Positions 34,487 to 43,546 of a stretch of 64,000 nt of DNA are shown piece after piece. The DNA comes from Gemmatimonas phototrophica. GTDB lineage: Bacteria; Gemmatimonadota; Gemmatimonadetes; Gemmatimonadales; Gemmatimonadaceae. The position numbers were made by a program, and so were the translations under genes. Position 1 is the first letter of the stretch. Each line of letters starts with the position of its first letter. The stretch covers positions 3,906,001 through 3,970,000 of the forward strand of contig NZ_CP011454.1 of assembly GCF_000695095.2 (NCBI RefSeq), written 5' to 3'. Below the pieces are notes generated by a model that was given only the letters and a program-made list of their open reading frames with translations, made no database searches and had not been told where the DNA came from.

Positions 34487-35220
34487 CGTCCGAACGTCCC
34501 CGCCGCCATGGGCTCCGTGTCCATGCCCTCAATCAAATCGCAATACTGAAAGCGATCGTCGCGCAGCAGCTGCTCACCGGTGTGCACCACAATGGGCGTG
34601 CGAAAAATGGGCCCATCGGTCACGCACGTATGGAACTCGCCATTCTCGCCGCACGGATCGACCGACATGGGGAGCGTGTCCAGCAGCGCGTCGTTGAACG
34701 GCCGTCCGGCAAAATCAGGCGCCAGCTGGTGCGTATCGACGCACGTCAGTGTCGCGATGTAGCCACGACGAACGAAGTAGCGCGCCAGCGCTGGCGTGGC
34801 TTCACCCCACAACGGGTACACGCCCAGCCATCCGTGTTCGCCAAGCAACGTCTCGCGATATTGGCGCACGTCGGCGAGGTACAGATCACCGAACGCCATG
34901 GTCCGGATGTCAGGATACGCCTGCTCCAGCGCCCGCAGCCCTGCCGCAAACGCCGCGGCATAGTCGTCGTTGGATGAGGTGGCTCCCAACAGTATTTCGT
35001 GCAGCGGCAAGCCCAGACTCGACGCCTGCGCGCGCAGGATGGAACGACGCACGCCATGAATGCTGATCCGGTCGTACACCGACGACACCGTGGTGATGAG
35101 CGCACGGACCACGACGGATGGGTCATCGAGGAGACGCTCCAGCATGAGCGTGCTGTCTTTCCCACCACTCCAGGAGACCACGACTGGCGTTGGCATCACG
35201 TTGACCGCGGTAGTCATCAT
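34483..35220 (-). CDS. PP-loop ATP pyrophosphatase, Dph6/diphthine-ammonia ligase family
   Basis: A 245-residue protein from ATG 35220, which overlaps the MFS stop (35217-35220). The PP-loop SGGKDS lies at about residue 15 in VVVSWSGGKDSTLMLERL. Further conserved phrases are RISIHGVRRSILRAQASSLGLPLHE, FGDLYLADVRQYRETLL and CVDTHQLAPDFAGRPFNDALL, closing with the CGENGEFHTCV motif typical of this family. Such enzymes adenylate a carboxylate and replace AMP with ammonia. Bacteria lack diphthamide, so the bacterial substrate is unknown. Coupling to a transporter upstream and a membrane protein downstream suggests a small-molecule amidation role; that is inference. Confidence 0.87.
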   Translation of the reverse strand: MMTTAVNVMPTPVVVSWSGGKDSTLMLERLLDDPSVVVRALITTVSSVYDRISIHGVRRSILRAQASSLGLPLHEILLGATSSNDDYAAAFAAGLRALEQAYPDIRTMAFGDLYLADVRQYRETLLGEHGWLGVYPLWGEATPALARYFVRRGYIATLTCVDTHQLAPDFAGRPFNDALLDTLPMSVDPCGENGEFHTCVTDGPIFRTPIVVHTGEQLLRDDRFQYCDLIEGMDTEPMAAGTFGR

Positions 35221-36383
35221 GGCGGGCTCGTGGCGCGCCCGCCGCCAAGGGGAATCCGGGTGGCCCCCAACATCAGAATGAGGCTGGCGCCAATGAGCGT
35301 GCACAACGCCCAGGAGAGGCTGGCGGCATGCGCAATGCCGCCCACCAACGGCGGACCGATCATGAACCCCACGTAGCCAATGGACGACGCCGACGCGATG
35401 GCGGCGGCGCGACTGACGCCCGGTACCTTGGTCGACGCGTTGTACAAAATGGGCACCACCGTAGCCAACCCCACGCCTACGAAAGCGAACCCCACCAGCG
35501 CCGCCATTTCACTGCGCGCCAACAGCACGATACCCATGGCGACAGACGCCAGCAGCGCCCCGGTCATCACGATCGTTCGCTCCGGCACTCGCGCCCGCAC
35601 CCAATCCCCGGCGAAGCGCATGAGCGCCGTGGCCCCCGAAAAACTGACGTACGCCATAGCGGCCCGCTCCGGCAACGCCCCCAACTCCTGCTGCACGTAC
35701 AACACACTCCAATTGTACATCACCCCCTCGGCCATCATCCCCGAGAGAATGAGCAAACCGATCATGAGCAGCAGCCCCGTGGGCCAGGCGAAGTGCGCAT
35801 CGCCCGAGGGCGCCGGCGGATGCATGGGCAACATGCCGCGCGCCGCCACCGACAGCCCGGCAGCGACCACCATCCCGACGGCCAGCAGCTGCATGGACGG
35901 CGGCACCTGCCAGCGGAACATCACGGCCGCAGCACCAGCGCCCAACATCGCCCCCACGCTGAACATTGCGTGAAAACCACTCAACACCGCCCGTCCGCCG
36001 AGAATCTCCAGCATGGAGCCCTCGGCGTTGATGGCAATATCGTAAAGGCTTTCGCCAGCGCCGAGCGCACACATGACCGGATAGACCAGCCACGGCGAGG
36101 GTAGTTGCAGCAGGGCCATGAGCGACAGACAGAACGTCCATCCCGCCACGATGGTGGTGGCCCGTGCCCCCATCCGCGCAATGATGCGCCCCGCCAGCAG
36201 AAGCATGCTCACGGAACCGGCCGTCGCCGCCAGCAGCGCCAGGGCAATGCGCTGCTCGTTGAAGGCATACCGCGCCGCCATGGACGGAACGTGCGCGCCA
36301 AACAGGCCGGCAATGATTCCGAGGTGCATGAACTGCGCGCGGGTAGACCACCGGGCACGGGCCAGCGACTGGGGGAGCGTCAT
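35217..36383 (-). CDS. Major facilitator superfamily transporter
   Basis: A 388-residue protein from ATG 36383 (a TTG two codons upstream is less likely), with about 12 hydrophobic segments and the YbjJ-like opening QFMHLGIIAGLFGAHVPSMA. The loop between helices 2 and 3 reads GRIIARMGARATTIVAG, the MFS motif A region. Sugar or drug export and small-molecule uptake are all possible. It is the first gene of a coupled unit with the Dph6-like enzyme and a membrane protein, and is divergent from the S9 peptidase gene. No good ribosome binding site is visible. Confidence 0.87.
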   Translation of the reverse strand: MTLPQSLARARWSTRAQFMHLGIIAGLFGAHVPSMAARYAFNEQRIALALLAATAGSVSMLLLAGRIIARMGARATTIVAGWTFCLSLMALLQLPSPWLVYPVMCALGAGESLYDIAINAEGSMLEILGGRAVLSGFHAMFSVGAMLGAGAAAVMFRWQVPPSMQLLAVGMVVAAGLSVAARGMLPMHPPAPSGDAHFAWPTGLLLMIGLLILSGMMAEGVMYNWSVLYVQQELGALPERAAMAYVSFSGATALMRFAGDWVRARVPERTIVMTGALLASVAMGIVLLARSEMAALVGFAFVGVGLATVVPILYNASTKVPGVSRAAAIASASSIGYVGFMIGPPLVGGIAHAASLSWALCTLIGASLILMLGATRIPLGGGRATSPP

Positions 36384-36502
36384 GGGCAAAAACTAATGCG
36401 GTGACCGCGCAGAATGGTGGTGCAGGCAGCACATTGCAGAGGCGGTACCCGCCGCGTTCCCGACACGGTCACTTCATGTCATGCGTTGAGGATACGAACT
36501 CC

Positions 36503-38881
36503 ATGCGCCCGTTCCTTCTGTGGTGTTGTGCGATGGCCGTGATGGCTGTGATGGCGCCGGGTACGCTGCCCGCGCAGGGGCGCGCTGCGGATTACCAGCG
36601 TTCCGACAGTTTGAACAAGCGGTTCCAGGGGCTCGCCGTTGGCATGACCGAAACGCCGCGCTGGGTGTCCGACACCCGCTTCTGGTATCGTGTCTCCGCG
36701 CCGGGCGGCTTTCGCTTTGTGCTGGCCGATGCCGCCGCGCGCCGCACGGCGCCGCTCTTTGATCACGCCAGAGTAGCAGCCGCGCTCTCCCACGATACCG
36801 TGACGTTCACGCCGGTCACGCTGCCGTTTTCGGTGGTAACTCTGGAGGGCGACAGTGCCTTCACGGTTGTGGTGGAGCGCATGCTGTGGCGTTGCGCCCT
36901 GCCCGACACGCGCTGCATCAAGGTGGGACCGGCCCCATTGCCTGAAGGAGGCCCTCGCGGCGGCGCCCGCGCGCCGGACGTGCATGATTCGTTACCCGAC
37001 GAGGGTCCTTCGCCGGAAGAGCAGGAGGCACGGGAGGAAGTCTCCCGGCTGTTCCAGCCACCGGTACGCGGGCAGCAGGACACGCCACGCAAGAGTCCAG
37101 ATGGCGCTCTGGAGGCGACCGTACGCCAGTTCAATGTGTACACCAGGCGCGTGACGGGCCCGGATACCGCGTGGCAGCCACTCAGTTACGATGGCCGCGA
37201 GTCGTCGCCGTATTCGGCCGCGTCTATCCGCTGGTCTCCCGACAGCCGGAAGCTGGTGGCGTGGCGGGTCACCCCCGGCGATCGCCGCATGGTGAAGTAT
37301 GTGCTCTCGTCGCCGGCCGATCAGTTGCAGCCACGTGATACGGCACGCTTCTACGAGAAACCCGGCGATGCCCGCGATCTGCGCGAACCCGTGCTGTTCG
37401 ACCTCGCGTCGCGTCGCGCCATTCTCATTGCGCAGACCCACTTTCCCACTCCGTATTCCATTTCGCAGCCTGCGTGGCGCAATGATTCCCGCGCCATCTC
37501 GTTTGAGTACAACGAACGCGGGCATCAGCGATATCGCATCATCGAAGCCGACGCGGAGTCGGGCGAAACGCGTGTCGTGCTCGAAGAGCAGGCCAGCACG
37601 TTCATCTATTACAACACGACGAACGATGGACTTTCATCGGGGAAGCGCTACCGGTTTGACATCGGTGACGGCGCCGAAGTGCTCTGGATGTCCGAGCGGG
37701 ATGGCTGGAATCATTTGTACCTCATGGATGGCGCCACGGGTGCCGTGAAGCAGCAGATCACCAAGGGGGCGTGGGTCGTGCGCCACGTGCAGCGCGTTGA
37801 CACGGTGAGCCGGCAGATCTGGTTCTCCGGCAACGGACGCAACAGTGGCGAAGATCCGTACCTCCTGCACTATTATCGCGTGAACTTCGACGGCTCCGGA
37901 CTGGTGGATCTGACTCCCGCCATTGGCAATCATGCGGTGACCTGGTCGAATGACTTTGCCTATTTCGTGGATCAGTACTCACAGGTGAATACCGCGCCGA
38001 TTACTGAGCTGCGCCGCGCCGATGGGACGCTCGTGATGCCGCTGGAACAGGCCGACCTGTCGGCGCTTGTGCGGGCCGGCTGGCGCGCCCCCGAGGTGTT
38101 CGTGGCCAAAGCGCGCGATGGGGTGACGGATATCTGGGGGGTGATGTTCCGCCCCACGAATTTTGATCCGCGAAAGCGCTACCCCGTCATTGAGAACATC
38201 TATGCCGGACCGCAGGGATCGTTCGTCCCCAAAAGCTTCAGTGTCATGAACGGCATGCGTTCGTTGGCCGAGTTGGGCTTCATCGTGGTGCAGATGGACG
38301 GCATGGGGACCTCCAATCGTTCCAAGGCCTTCCACGATGTCGCGCACAAGAATCTGGCCGATGCCGGCTTCCCTGATCGCATTCGCTGGCATCAGGCCGC
38401 GGCCGCACGCTTTCCCTGGTATGATGCCTCACGCGTCGGGATCTACGGCACCTCCGCCGGTGGTCAGAACGTCATGGGAGGCATGCTGTTCCATCCTGCC
38501 TTCTACAAGGCCGCGTTCTCGGCCGCCGGCTGCCATGACAACCGCATCGACAAGATGTGGTGGAATGAGCAATGGATGGGATGGCCAATTGGCCCGCAGT
38601 ACGCGGCGAGCTCAAACACCGAGCATGCGGCCAAGCTCCAGGGGAAGTTGCTGCTGGTGGTGGGAGAATACGACACCAACGTGGATCCGGCGTCCACCCT
38701 GCAGGTGGTCAATGCCCTCATCAAGGCCAACAAGACCTTTGATCTGCTGGTCATTCCCAACGCCGATCACACCAGCGGTGGCCCCTATGGTGACCGCAAG
38801 CGCAACGATTTCTTTGTGCACCATCTGATGGGACTGGAACCACCGGATCGTAATCGTGCCGCAGATCAGGCCCGCAAGTGA
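36503..38881 (+). CDS. Secreted S9-family (DPP-IV-like) serine peptidase
   Basis: About 792 residues from ATG 36503, which has GAGGA upstream and opens a signal peptide ending TLPAQG. A DPP-IV-type beta-propeller occupies about 40-545, for example IRWSPDSRKLVAWRV and QPAWRNDSRAISFEYNERG. The catalytic alpha/beta-hydrolase domain follows: nucleophile Ser651 in GTSAGGQNVMG (Ala replaces the usual Tyr of GxSYGG), acid Asp in VGEYDTNVDP and base His in IPNADHTSGG. It should cleave dipeptides or post-prolyl bonds from peptides in the periplasm or outside. It is convergent with the sialidase gene, with only 24 bp between. Confidence 0.93.
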   Translation: MRPFLLWCCAMAVMAVMAPGTLPAQGRAADYQRSDSLNKRFQGLAVGMTETPRWVSDTRFWYRVSAPGGFRFVLADAAARRTAPLFDHARVAAALSHDTVTFTPVTLPFSVVTLEGDSAFTVVVERMLWRCALPDTRCIKVGPAPLPEGGPRGGARAPDVHDSLPDEGPSPEEQEAREEVSRLFQPPVRGQQDTPRKSPDGALEATVRQFNVYTRRVTGPDTAWQPLSYDGRESSPYSAASIRWSPDSRKLVAWRVTPGDRRMVKYVLSSPADQLQPRDTARFYEKPGDARDLREPVLFDLASRRAILIAQTHFPTPYSISQPAWRNDSRAISFEYNERGHQRYRIIEADAESGETRVVLEEQASTFIYYNTTNDGLSSGKRYRFDIGDGAEVLWMSERDGWNHLYLMDGATGAVKQQITKGAWVVRHVQRVDTVSRQIWFSGNGRNSGEDPYLLHYYRVNFDGSGLVDLTPAIGNHAVTWSNDFAYFVDQYSQVNTAPITELRRADGTLVMPLEQADLSALVRAGWRAPEVFVAKARDGVTDIWGVMFRPTNFDPRKRYPVIENIYAGPQGSFVPKSFSVMNGMRSLAELGFIVVQMDGMGTSNRSKAFHDVAHKNLADAGFPDRIRWHQAAAARFPWYDASRVGIYGTSAGGQNVMGGMLFHPAFYKAAFSAAGCHDNRIDKMWWNEQWMGWPIGPQYAASSNTEHAAKLQGKLLLVVGEYDTNVDPASTLQVVNALIKANKTFDLLVIPNADHTSGGPYGDRKRNDFFVHHLMGLEPPDRNRAADQARK

Positions 38882-38887
38882 GCCGCG

Positions 38888-38926
38888 TGGCTGGGGATCT
38901 TCACGTCAACGACAGGTCCCCAGCCA
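38888..38926. terminator. Inverted repeat between convergent S9 peptidase and sialidase genes
   Basis: Perfect 10-bp arms, TGGCTGGGGA (38888-38897) and TCCCCAGCCA (38917-38926), surround a 19-nt loop. The right arm lies inside the last codons of the sialidase gene. Position between convergent stops suggests a shared transcription stop, but there is no T-run. Confidence 0.35.
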
Positions 38927-40081
38927 GTTGGCGGGAAAGCGCACGAAGCTGATGGCGTCGTACGAGCCACGCTCGTAGAGCATCCCCACGGTGTGTTCAT
39001 CGAGGAGCGCCATGGTGGAATACGCCGAGGGGCCGGGCACCATCACCTTGCTGAATGGCCAGGTGCGTCCGTTGTCGCACGACAGCCGCACCGTCAGCCG
39101 TTGACGCTCGGCGCGGTCGCCCGTGTTGCTGAACAGCAGCGCTCGACGCGCGCCCTGTCCTATGGCCAGCAGCCCCGCGTTGTTGGCCGGATCCACCCGC
39201 AGGGAATCTGGCCGCGGTGTACTGTAGGTCACGCCACCATCGTGGGAGTCGGCCACGAGACGAAAGGGACGGGCCCGCGAGTCGAGACGCACGGTCCCGT
39301 CGGGGAGTTCCACGAGTTCATGCTCGTCCATGCCCGGGCCAACGAGTGCGCCCATCCGCCACGTGGCGCCGTGGTCATCGCTGATCAGCGATGCGGCATA
39401 CACGCCCTCTGCCCGCTTGATCACCACCGGCTGCAGCAGCCGGCCGCGATGCTTTCCGACCGCCAGCTGCACCCCCGCTCCCGACGATCCGAACAGCCCG
39501 CCCCACGTCGGATCTTTCACCTGAGAGGTGAGCCGTCGATGCTGCCACGTCTGGCCCTCATCGTCCGAGGCACTGACATCAACGTGCAGGATGTTCGGAT
39601 CGTCATCACGATTACCGGTGCTGCTGCCAAAGAAGCCCTGGCGAATGGACGCTACGTGAAAGAGAAATACGCGTCCGGTGTGGTGATCGACCACGAAACT
39701 CGGATCGCCATATCCGTACGGAACGGTGTCGCGACGCACGGTCTCACGAGGCCCCCAGCTGCGCCCGCCATCGGTGCTGCGTCGTAACACGAGGGCAATG
39801 TTGCTGGGGACATCGGCCATGGTGGGGCGAGCATCGTAGGCGGCGAGTAACGTTCCGCGTCGCGTGACTGCAAGGGCCGGAATTCGATAGACTGGCGCGC
39901 CGACGCCCCGGACATCGAGATCCACCACGTGCGGGACGAACAACGCGGAGTTCTCGCGGTGTGCGGACCCATGACGACATGCGGCAGCGAATACAGCGGG
40001 ACTCACCAGCAGCAGGTGGGATAGGAGGCGGAACCAGCGACGCCGGAGCCCACTCATTCCCCTGAGTTGTGGCTTTCGCAT
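38906..40081 (-). CDS. Sialidase-like exo-glycosidase with BNR/Asp-box repeats (lipoprotein)
   Basis: About 391 residues from ATG 40081; ATG 40057 is an alternative and neither has a clean ribosome binding site. A lipobox-like FAAAC follows a hydrophobic stretch. The six-bladed propeller shows the sialidase YRIP motif (VYRIPALAV) carrying the first arginine of the carboxylate-binding triad. Asp boxes are present: STDGGRSWG, SDDEGQTW, SDDHGATW, SHDGGVTY and SCDNGRTW. A C-terminal GMLYERGSYDAISFVRF places the nucleophilic Tyr with Glu. It probably removes sialic acid or a related acid sugar outside the cell. No sialic acid transport or catabolic genes are near. Confidence 0.87.
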   Translation of the reverse strand: MRKPQLRGMSGLRRRWFRLLSHLLLVSPAVFAAACRHGSAHRENSALFVPHVVDLDVRGVGAPVYRIPALAVTRRGTLLAAYDARPTMADVPSNIALVLRRSTDGGRSWGPRETVRRDTVPYGYGDPSFVVDHHTGRVFLFHVASIRQGFFGSSTGNRDDDPNILHVDVSASDDEGQTWQHRRLTSQVKDPTWGGLFGSSGAGVQLAVGKHRGRLLQPVVIKRAEGVYAASLISDDHGATWRMGALVGPGMDEHELVELPDGTVRLDSRARPFRLVADSHDGGVTYSTPRPDSLRVDPANNAGLLAIGQGARRALLFSNTGDRAERQRLTVRLSCDNGRTWPFSKVMVPGPSAYSTMALLDEHTVGMLYERGSYDAISFVRFPANWLGTCR

Positions 40082-40238
40082 GTGGCGGTGCACGTCCGGA
40101 TTGATCACGGTGCTGCGTACACGCTGTTGCGCCGCCACACAGCACGGCGACCGCAGGCCAATGCTGAGTCCTGCGACGAAAACACGCGGTCCGGCCAGCG
40201 GTTCCAGAAGACCCCCGGATTGACGATGGACGCACGCA

Positions 40239-41477
40239 CTATTTTGCCTGGCGACGACGCGCCGTCAGGAGAACGGCGATTTCATCCGGCCGAGGATTCA
40301 CGAAATCCAGCCGGGTACGGCCGTCCGGAAGCGTGGTGAGTGTCGCCGGGATGCTGCTGTTGGTGAGTATCCATCCGGCGGGAAGCACAACCGCATTGGC
40401 TGGACGGCCAAAAACGCGATCCCACACGAGCAGTTCGCCGTCAAGGCGGTAGCGGGCGGCGTCGGTGTATGTCTCTGACATCCGGAGTCGTACACTGGAG
40501 CCCGGCCGCACGGGCGGAAACCGGAAGACAACCGCCTCCGTGGTGGCGGTCACGTCGGAAACGTTCAGTCGGGCCGCGGTTATGGCGCTGCCCTTGAGGA
40601 TGTCGAATGCCAGTCGCTCACCGGTATCCAGATTGCGCGCTGACGGATTGCTGACGGTGCTGCCGGCGCGAACGACGTTGATATAGTGATCAACGCCCTC
40701 CCGATCTTCGGTGTAGTCGTGATACAGATCAAACGCGTGCGTTTCCGGCTGCTGGAGGAAGTACACGATCTCCCGGTTTTGCACCGCCCGTTCCTGCAGC
40801 CGTGACACCAGGGGAGCGGGCAGGGGCGCCGCGGTACGCTGCATGGCTGACGATGGCAGCGCACGCAGCACCAGGGGAGCTTCCGCAGGCGTGATGTTCC
40901 AGAAGCTCACGGTCAGACGTCTGTCGGCCTCCTGCAACAGTTGCGAGGGATAGTTGCACGACAGCAGTTCATACCCGACTGGCAACACAATGGCATTACG
41001 CTTGATACCCAGCGGCCGATCAAACACGATGGTATCACCACGAACGAAGTAGCTCTTGTGATCCTCATACGTTTTGTCGATACGTACGCGGGCTTCGCCC
41101 CCACTGTCCGGCACCGGACGAGCCAACGTGACGCGGATGTACTGTTGTGACGTGTCACTTACACGCACACCGCCGGCCCGGGCCACACTTCCGCCTACCA
41201 CATCAAAGACCAGTGGCTGTCCTGACGCCCGATCGACGACGCGTTCGTCGGTGGCGATGCTGCCGGTGCGAATCGGATTGAAATAGTAGCGCGCCCCGGC
41301 GGTGGTGGCGGTGACGTCGTACAGGATGCGAAACTTGCCGCTGCCCGGCGCCAGCAATTCATAGCGGGTGTAGGCGTCCGCTTCGGTTTGACGAAGCGGC
41401 ACCTGTCCTGCTGCTGGCGCCCCTGCCAATACACCGGCCAGCGTGAGTATTACGGTGAACACGCGCGCGGTAGTCAT
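40239..41477 (-). CDS. Exported protein built of two homologous halves, unknown function
   Basis: About 412 residues from ATG 41477; a TTG two codons upstream is possible. A signal peptide ends around GAPAAGQ. The mature protein is a tandem duplication. The first half (about 35-205) and the second (about 235-405) share the order of phrases FDVVGGS / FDILKGS, VRVSDTS / LNVSDVT, RIDKTYED / RMSETYTD, IVFDRPLGIKRNAIVLPVGY / LVWDRVFGRPANAVVLPAGW. Each looks like a beta-sandwich. I do not recognise the family. It is divergent from the PAS protein gene. Confidence 0.65.
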   Translation of the reverse strand: MTTARVFTVILTLAGVLAGAPAAGQVPLRQTEADAYTRYELLAPGSGKFRILYDVTATTAGARYYFNPIRTGSIATDERVVDRASGQPLVFDVVGGSVARAGGVRVSDTSQQYIRVTLARPVPDSGGEARVRIDKTYEDHKSYFVRGDTIVFDRPLGIKRNAIVLPVGYELLSCNYPSQLLQEADRRLTVSFWNITPAEAPLVLRALPSSAMQRTAAPLPAPLVSRLQERAVQNREIVYFLQQPETHAFDLYHDYTEDREGVDHYINVVRAGSTVSNPSARNLDTGERLAFDILKGSAITAARLNVSDVTATTEAVVFRFPPVRPGSSVRLRMSETYTDAARYRLDGELLVWDRVFGRPANAVVLPAGWILTNSSIPATLTTLPDGRTRLDFVNPRPDEIAVLLTARRRQAK

Positions 41478-41615
41478 GGGCAAGGTGAGGAGAAGCGATG
41501 AAGTGTGTTTGGGCTCCGCAGTGGCGATGCAGAGTCAGGTGCTGCTGAAACTACTGGTTGCCCCCACGCTCCGCGATTCGCACCACGAACTGGGAATTCC
41601 GTCGGGGAATGCCTG

Positions 41616-42227
41616 ATGAAGTCACAAGCGGAGTGGACGATACCAGTATCCGGTGCGCCCGACGTTGAGCGCGGCAGGTCCCTTTCTTCGAACTCCACCA
41701 TGTCCGCCGCCACACGCGCGACGCCGACCGGCATCGAACGCCCGTTTGCGCTTGAAGAGATCATTGTCTCCAAAACCGATCTCAAAGGGCACATCACCTA
41801 TGCCAACGACATCTTCGTCCGGGTGTCAGGGTACGAGGAGCACGAGCTGATCGGCCAGCCGCACGCCGTCATCCGTCATCCGGAGATGCCGCGGGCCGTT
41901 TTCAAACTGCTCTGGGACACCGTTGAGTCAGGGCGCGAACTGTTCGCCTATGTGAACAACATGGCGCGCAATGGGGATCACTACTGGGTGCTGGCCCATG
42001 TCACCCCGTCCTATGATCGCGAAGGGAAAATCGTGGGGTATCACTCCAATCGCCGTGTCCCCGAGAAGAGTGCACTGGCCAAAGTGATTCCGCTGTACGA
42101 TGCGCTCCGCGCGGCTGAACGCCGCCATAGTGACCGAAAAGATGGACTCGTGGCGTCAACCGCGATGCTGGAAGGCGTCCTCGCACAGGCGGGCATGTCA
42201 TATCACGAGTGGGTCTGGACTCTCTGA
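41616..42227 (+). CDS. PAS-domain protein, Aer-like, upstream of a chemoreceptor
   Basis: About 203 residues from ATG 41616, which has GGGGA nine bases upstream; ATG 41700 would start just before the conserved part. One PAS domain matches the aerotaxis receptor type: IIVSKTDLKGHITYANDIFV, YEEHELIGQPHAVIRHPEMP, FAYVNNMARNGDHYWVLAHV. In Aer this fold binds FAD. No membrane segment follows. The next gene, 11 bp downstream, encodes a soluble methyl-accepting signalling domain, so the pair may work as a split redox or oxygen receptor for taxis. Confidence 0.83.
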   Translation: MKSQAEWTIPVSGAPDVERGRSLSSNSTMSAATRATPTGIERPFALEEIIVSKTDLKGHITYANDIFVRVSGYEEHELIGQPHAVIRHPEMPRAVFKLLWDTVESGRELFAYVNNMARNGDHYWVLAHVTPSYDREGKIVGYHSNRRVPEKSALAKVIPLYDALRAAERRHSDRKDGLVASTAMLEGVLAQAGMSYHEWVWTL

Positions 42228-42238
42228 GGACGCGCGCC

Positions 42239-43489
42239 ATGGGCACTATGATCATCGAACTCGACACGTTGGCCACTGTCACCGCGGAGCGGGATGCGCT
42301 GCGCGCCGAGTTGGCGGCGCTGCACGACGGCATCGCGCGGATCGTTGACGTCTGCGAGCGTACCGCGGAAGGCGATCTGGAACCCCGAGTGCTGGGGATC
42401 CCGCGCGATGGCCCTCTGGGTGGATTATCCAGCGGGATCAATCGACTGCTGGACTTGACGGACGCCTTTGTGCGGGAGGCGCGGGCGTCGCTGCAACACG
42501 CCAGCCGCGAACAGTACTGGCGGCGCGTGCTGGAACGCGGATTGCCCGGTACCTACCGTGGCGCGGCGCGGTTGATCAACGAAGCCACCGATCAGATGTC
42601 CGCCAAGACACAGCAGCTCAAGAACGCGGAGATCTCACGCCTGCGGCTGGCCGATGAGTTTGAAGCGGCGATCAAGGTGGTGGTGGATAATGTTGCTGCG
42701 GCTGCCACCGAAGCACGGGCCACCGCGGAATCACTCCTGGGCACGGCGGATCACACCACGACCCGTTCTACCATCGTAGCGGCGGCGGCGGAAGAGACCA
42801 GCCGCAGCATGGATGCCGTAGCAGCCGCCAGTGAAGAGATTGCGGCAACCGTGAGCCATATTGAGGGACAGTCCCGTCAGGGGCTCGACGTGGCTGGCGA
42901 AGCAGTGATGGCCGCGCGACATGCGGGTGCCGTGGTCACGGGCCTGGCGCAGGCGTCGGGGCAGATCTCTCGTGTGGTAAAGCTGATTACCGATATCGCG
43001 AGTCAGACGCGCCTGTTGGCGCTCAACGCCAACATTGAGGCGGCACGCGCGGGCGAATACGGGCGCGGTTTTGCCGTCGTCGCCAGCGAAGTGAAGACGC
43101 TGGCGACGCGCACCGGCGATGCCACGGGCGAGATCGAGAAACAGGTCCACGACATTCAGAAGGCCACCAACGATGCGGTCGAGGCCATTGAATCGATTGG
43201 TGGCGCCATCAGCCGTATGCACGATGTGTCGTCGTCGGTCAACGAGTCTGTGCAGAGTCAGCGCCTGGCCACCGACGACATCACGCGCAACATCCACGAG
43301 GCGGCGACCGGCACGCGCGAGGTGACGGTCAGTATATCGGCCGTGTCACAGTCGGCGGCCGATACGAGTACCGCCGCAGGGCACCTGTCGCAGGCGTCCG
43401 GTGAACTGTCCCGTATGGCCGAGCTGTTGCAACAGGAAGTGGCGCGGTTCCTGGCGGGCGTGAGGAGCGGAACGTCCCAAGCGACGTGA
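42239..43489 (+). CDS. Soluble methyl-accepting chemotaxis protein
   Basis: About 416 residues from ATG 42239, with GAGGA eight bases upstream. No membrane helix is present. The N-terminal 110 residues look HAMP-like (RTAEGDLEPRVLGIPRDGPL, LSSGINRLLDLTDAFVREAR). The signalling hairpin contains the highly conserved tip segment ITDIASQTRLLALNANIEAA, AGEYGRGFAVVASEV and the flanking heptad-rich coiled coil. It would signal to CheA/CheW. No che genes are in the window. It probably takes input from the adjacent Aer-like PAS protein. Confidence 0.92.
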   Translation: MGTMIIELDTLATVTAERDALRAELAALHDGIARIVDVCERTAEGDLEPRVLGIPRDGPLGGLSSGINRLLDLTDAFVREARASLQHASREQYWRRVLERGLPGTYRGAARLINEATDQMSAKTQQLKNAEISRLRLADEFEAAIKVVVDNVAAAATEARATAESLLGTADHTTTRSTIVAAAAEETSRSMDAVAAASEEIAATVSHIEGQSRQGLDVAGEAVMAARHAGAVVTGLAQASGQISRVVKLITDIASQTRLLALNANIEAARAGEYGRGFAVVASEVKTLATRTGDATGEIEKQVHDIQKATNDAVEAIESIGGAISRMHDVSSSVNESVQSQRLATDDITRNIHEAATGTREVTVSISAVSQSAADTSTAAGHLSQASGELSRMAELLQQEVARFLAGVRSGTSQAT

Positions 43490-43546
43490 CATTGCAGTGC
43501 GTGTCAAATGGCTGGCGAGTTGCCACGGCAGAGTTAGCTTCTGCAG

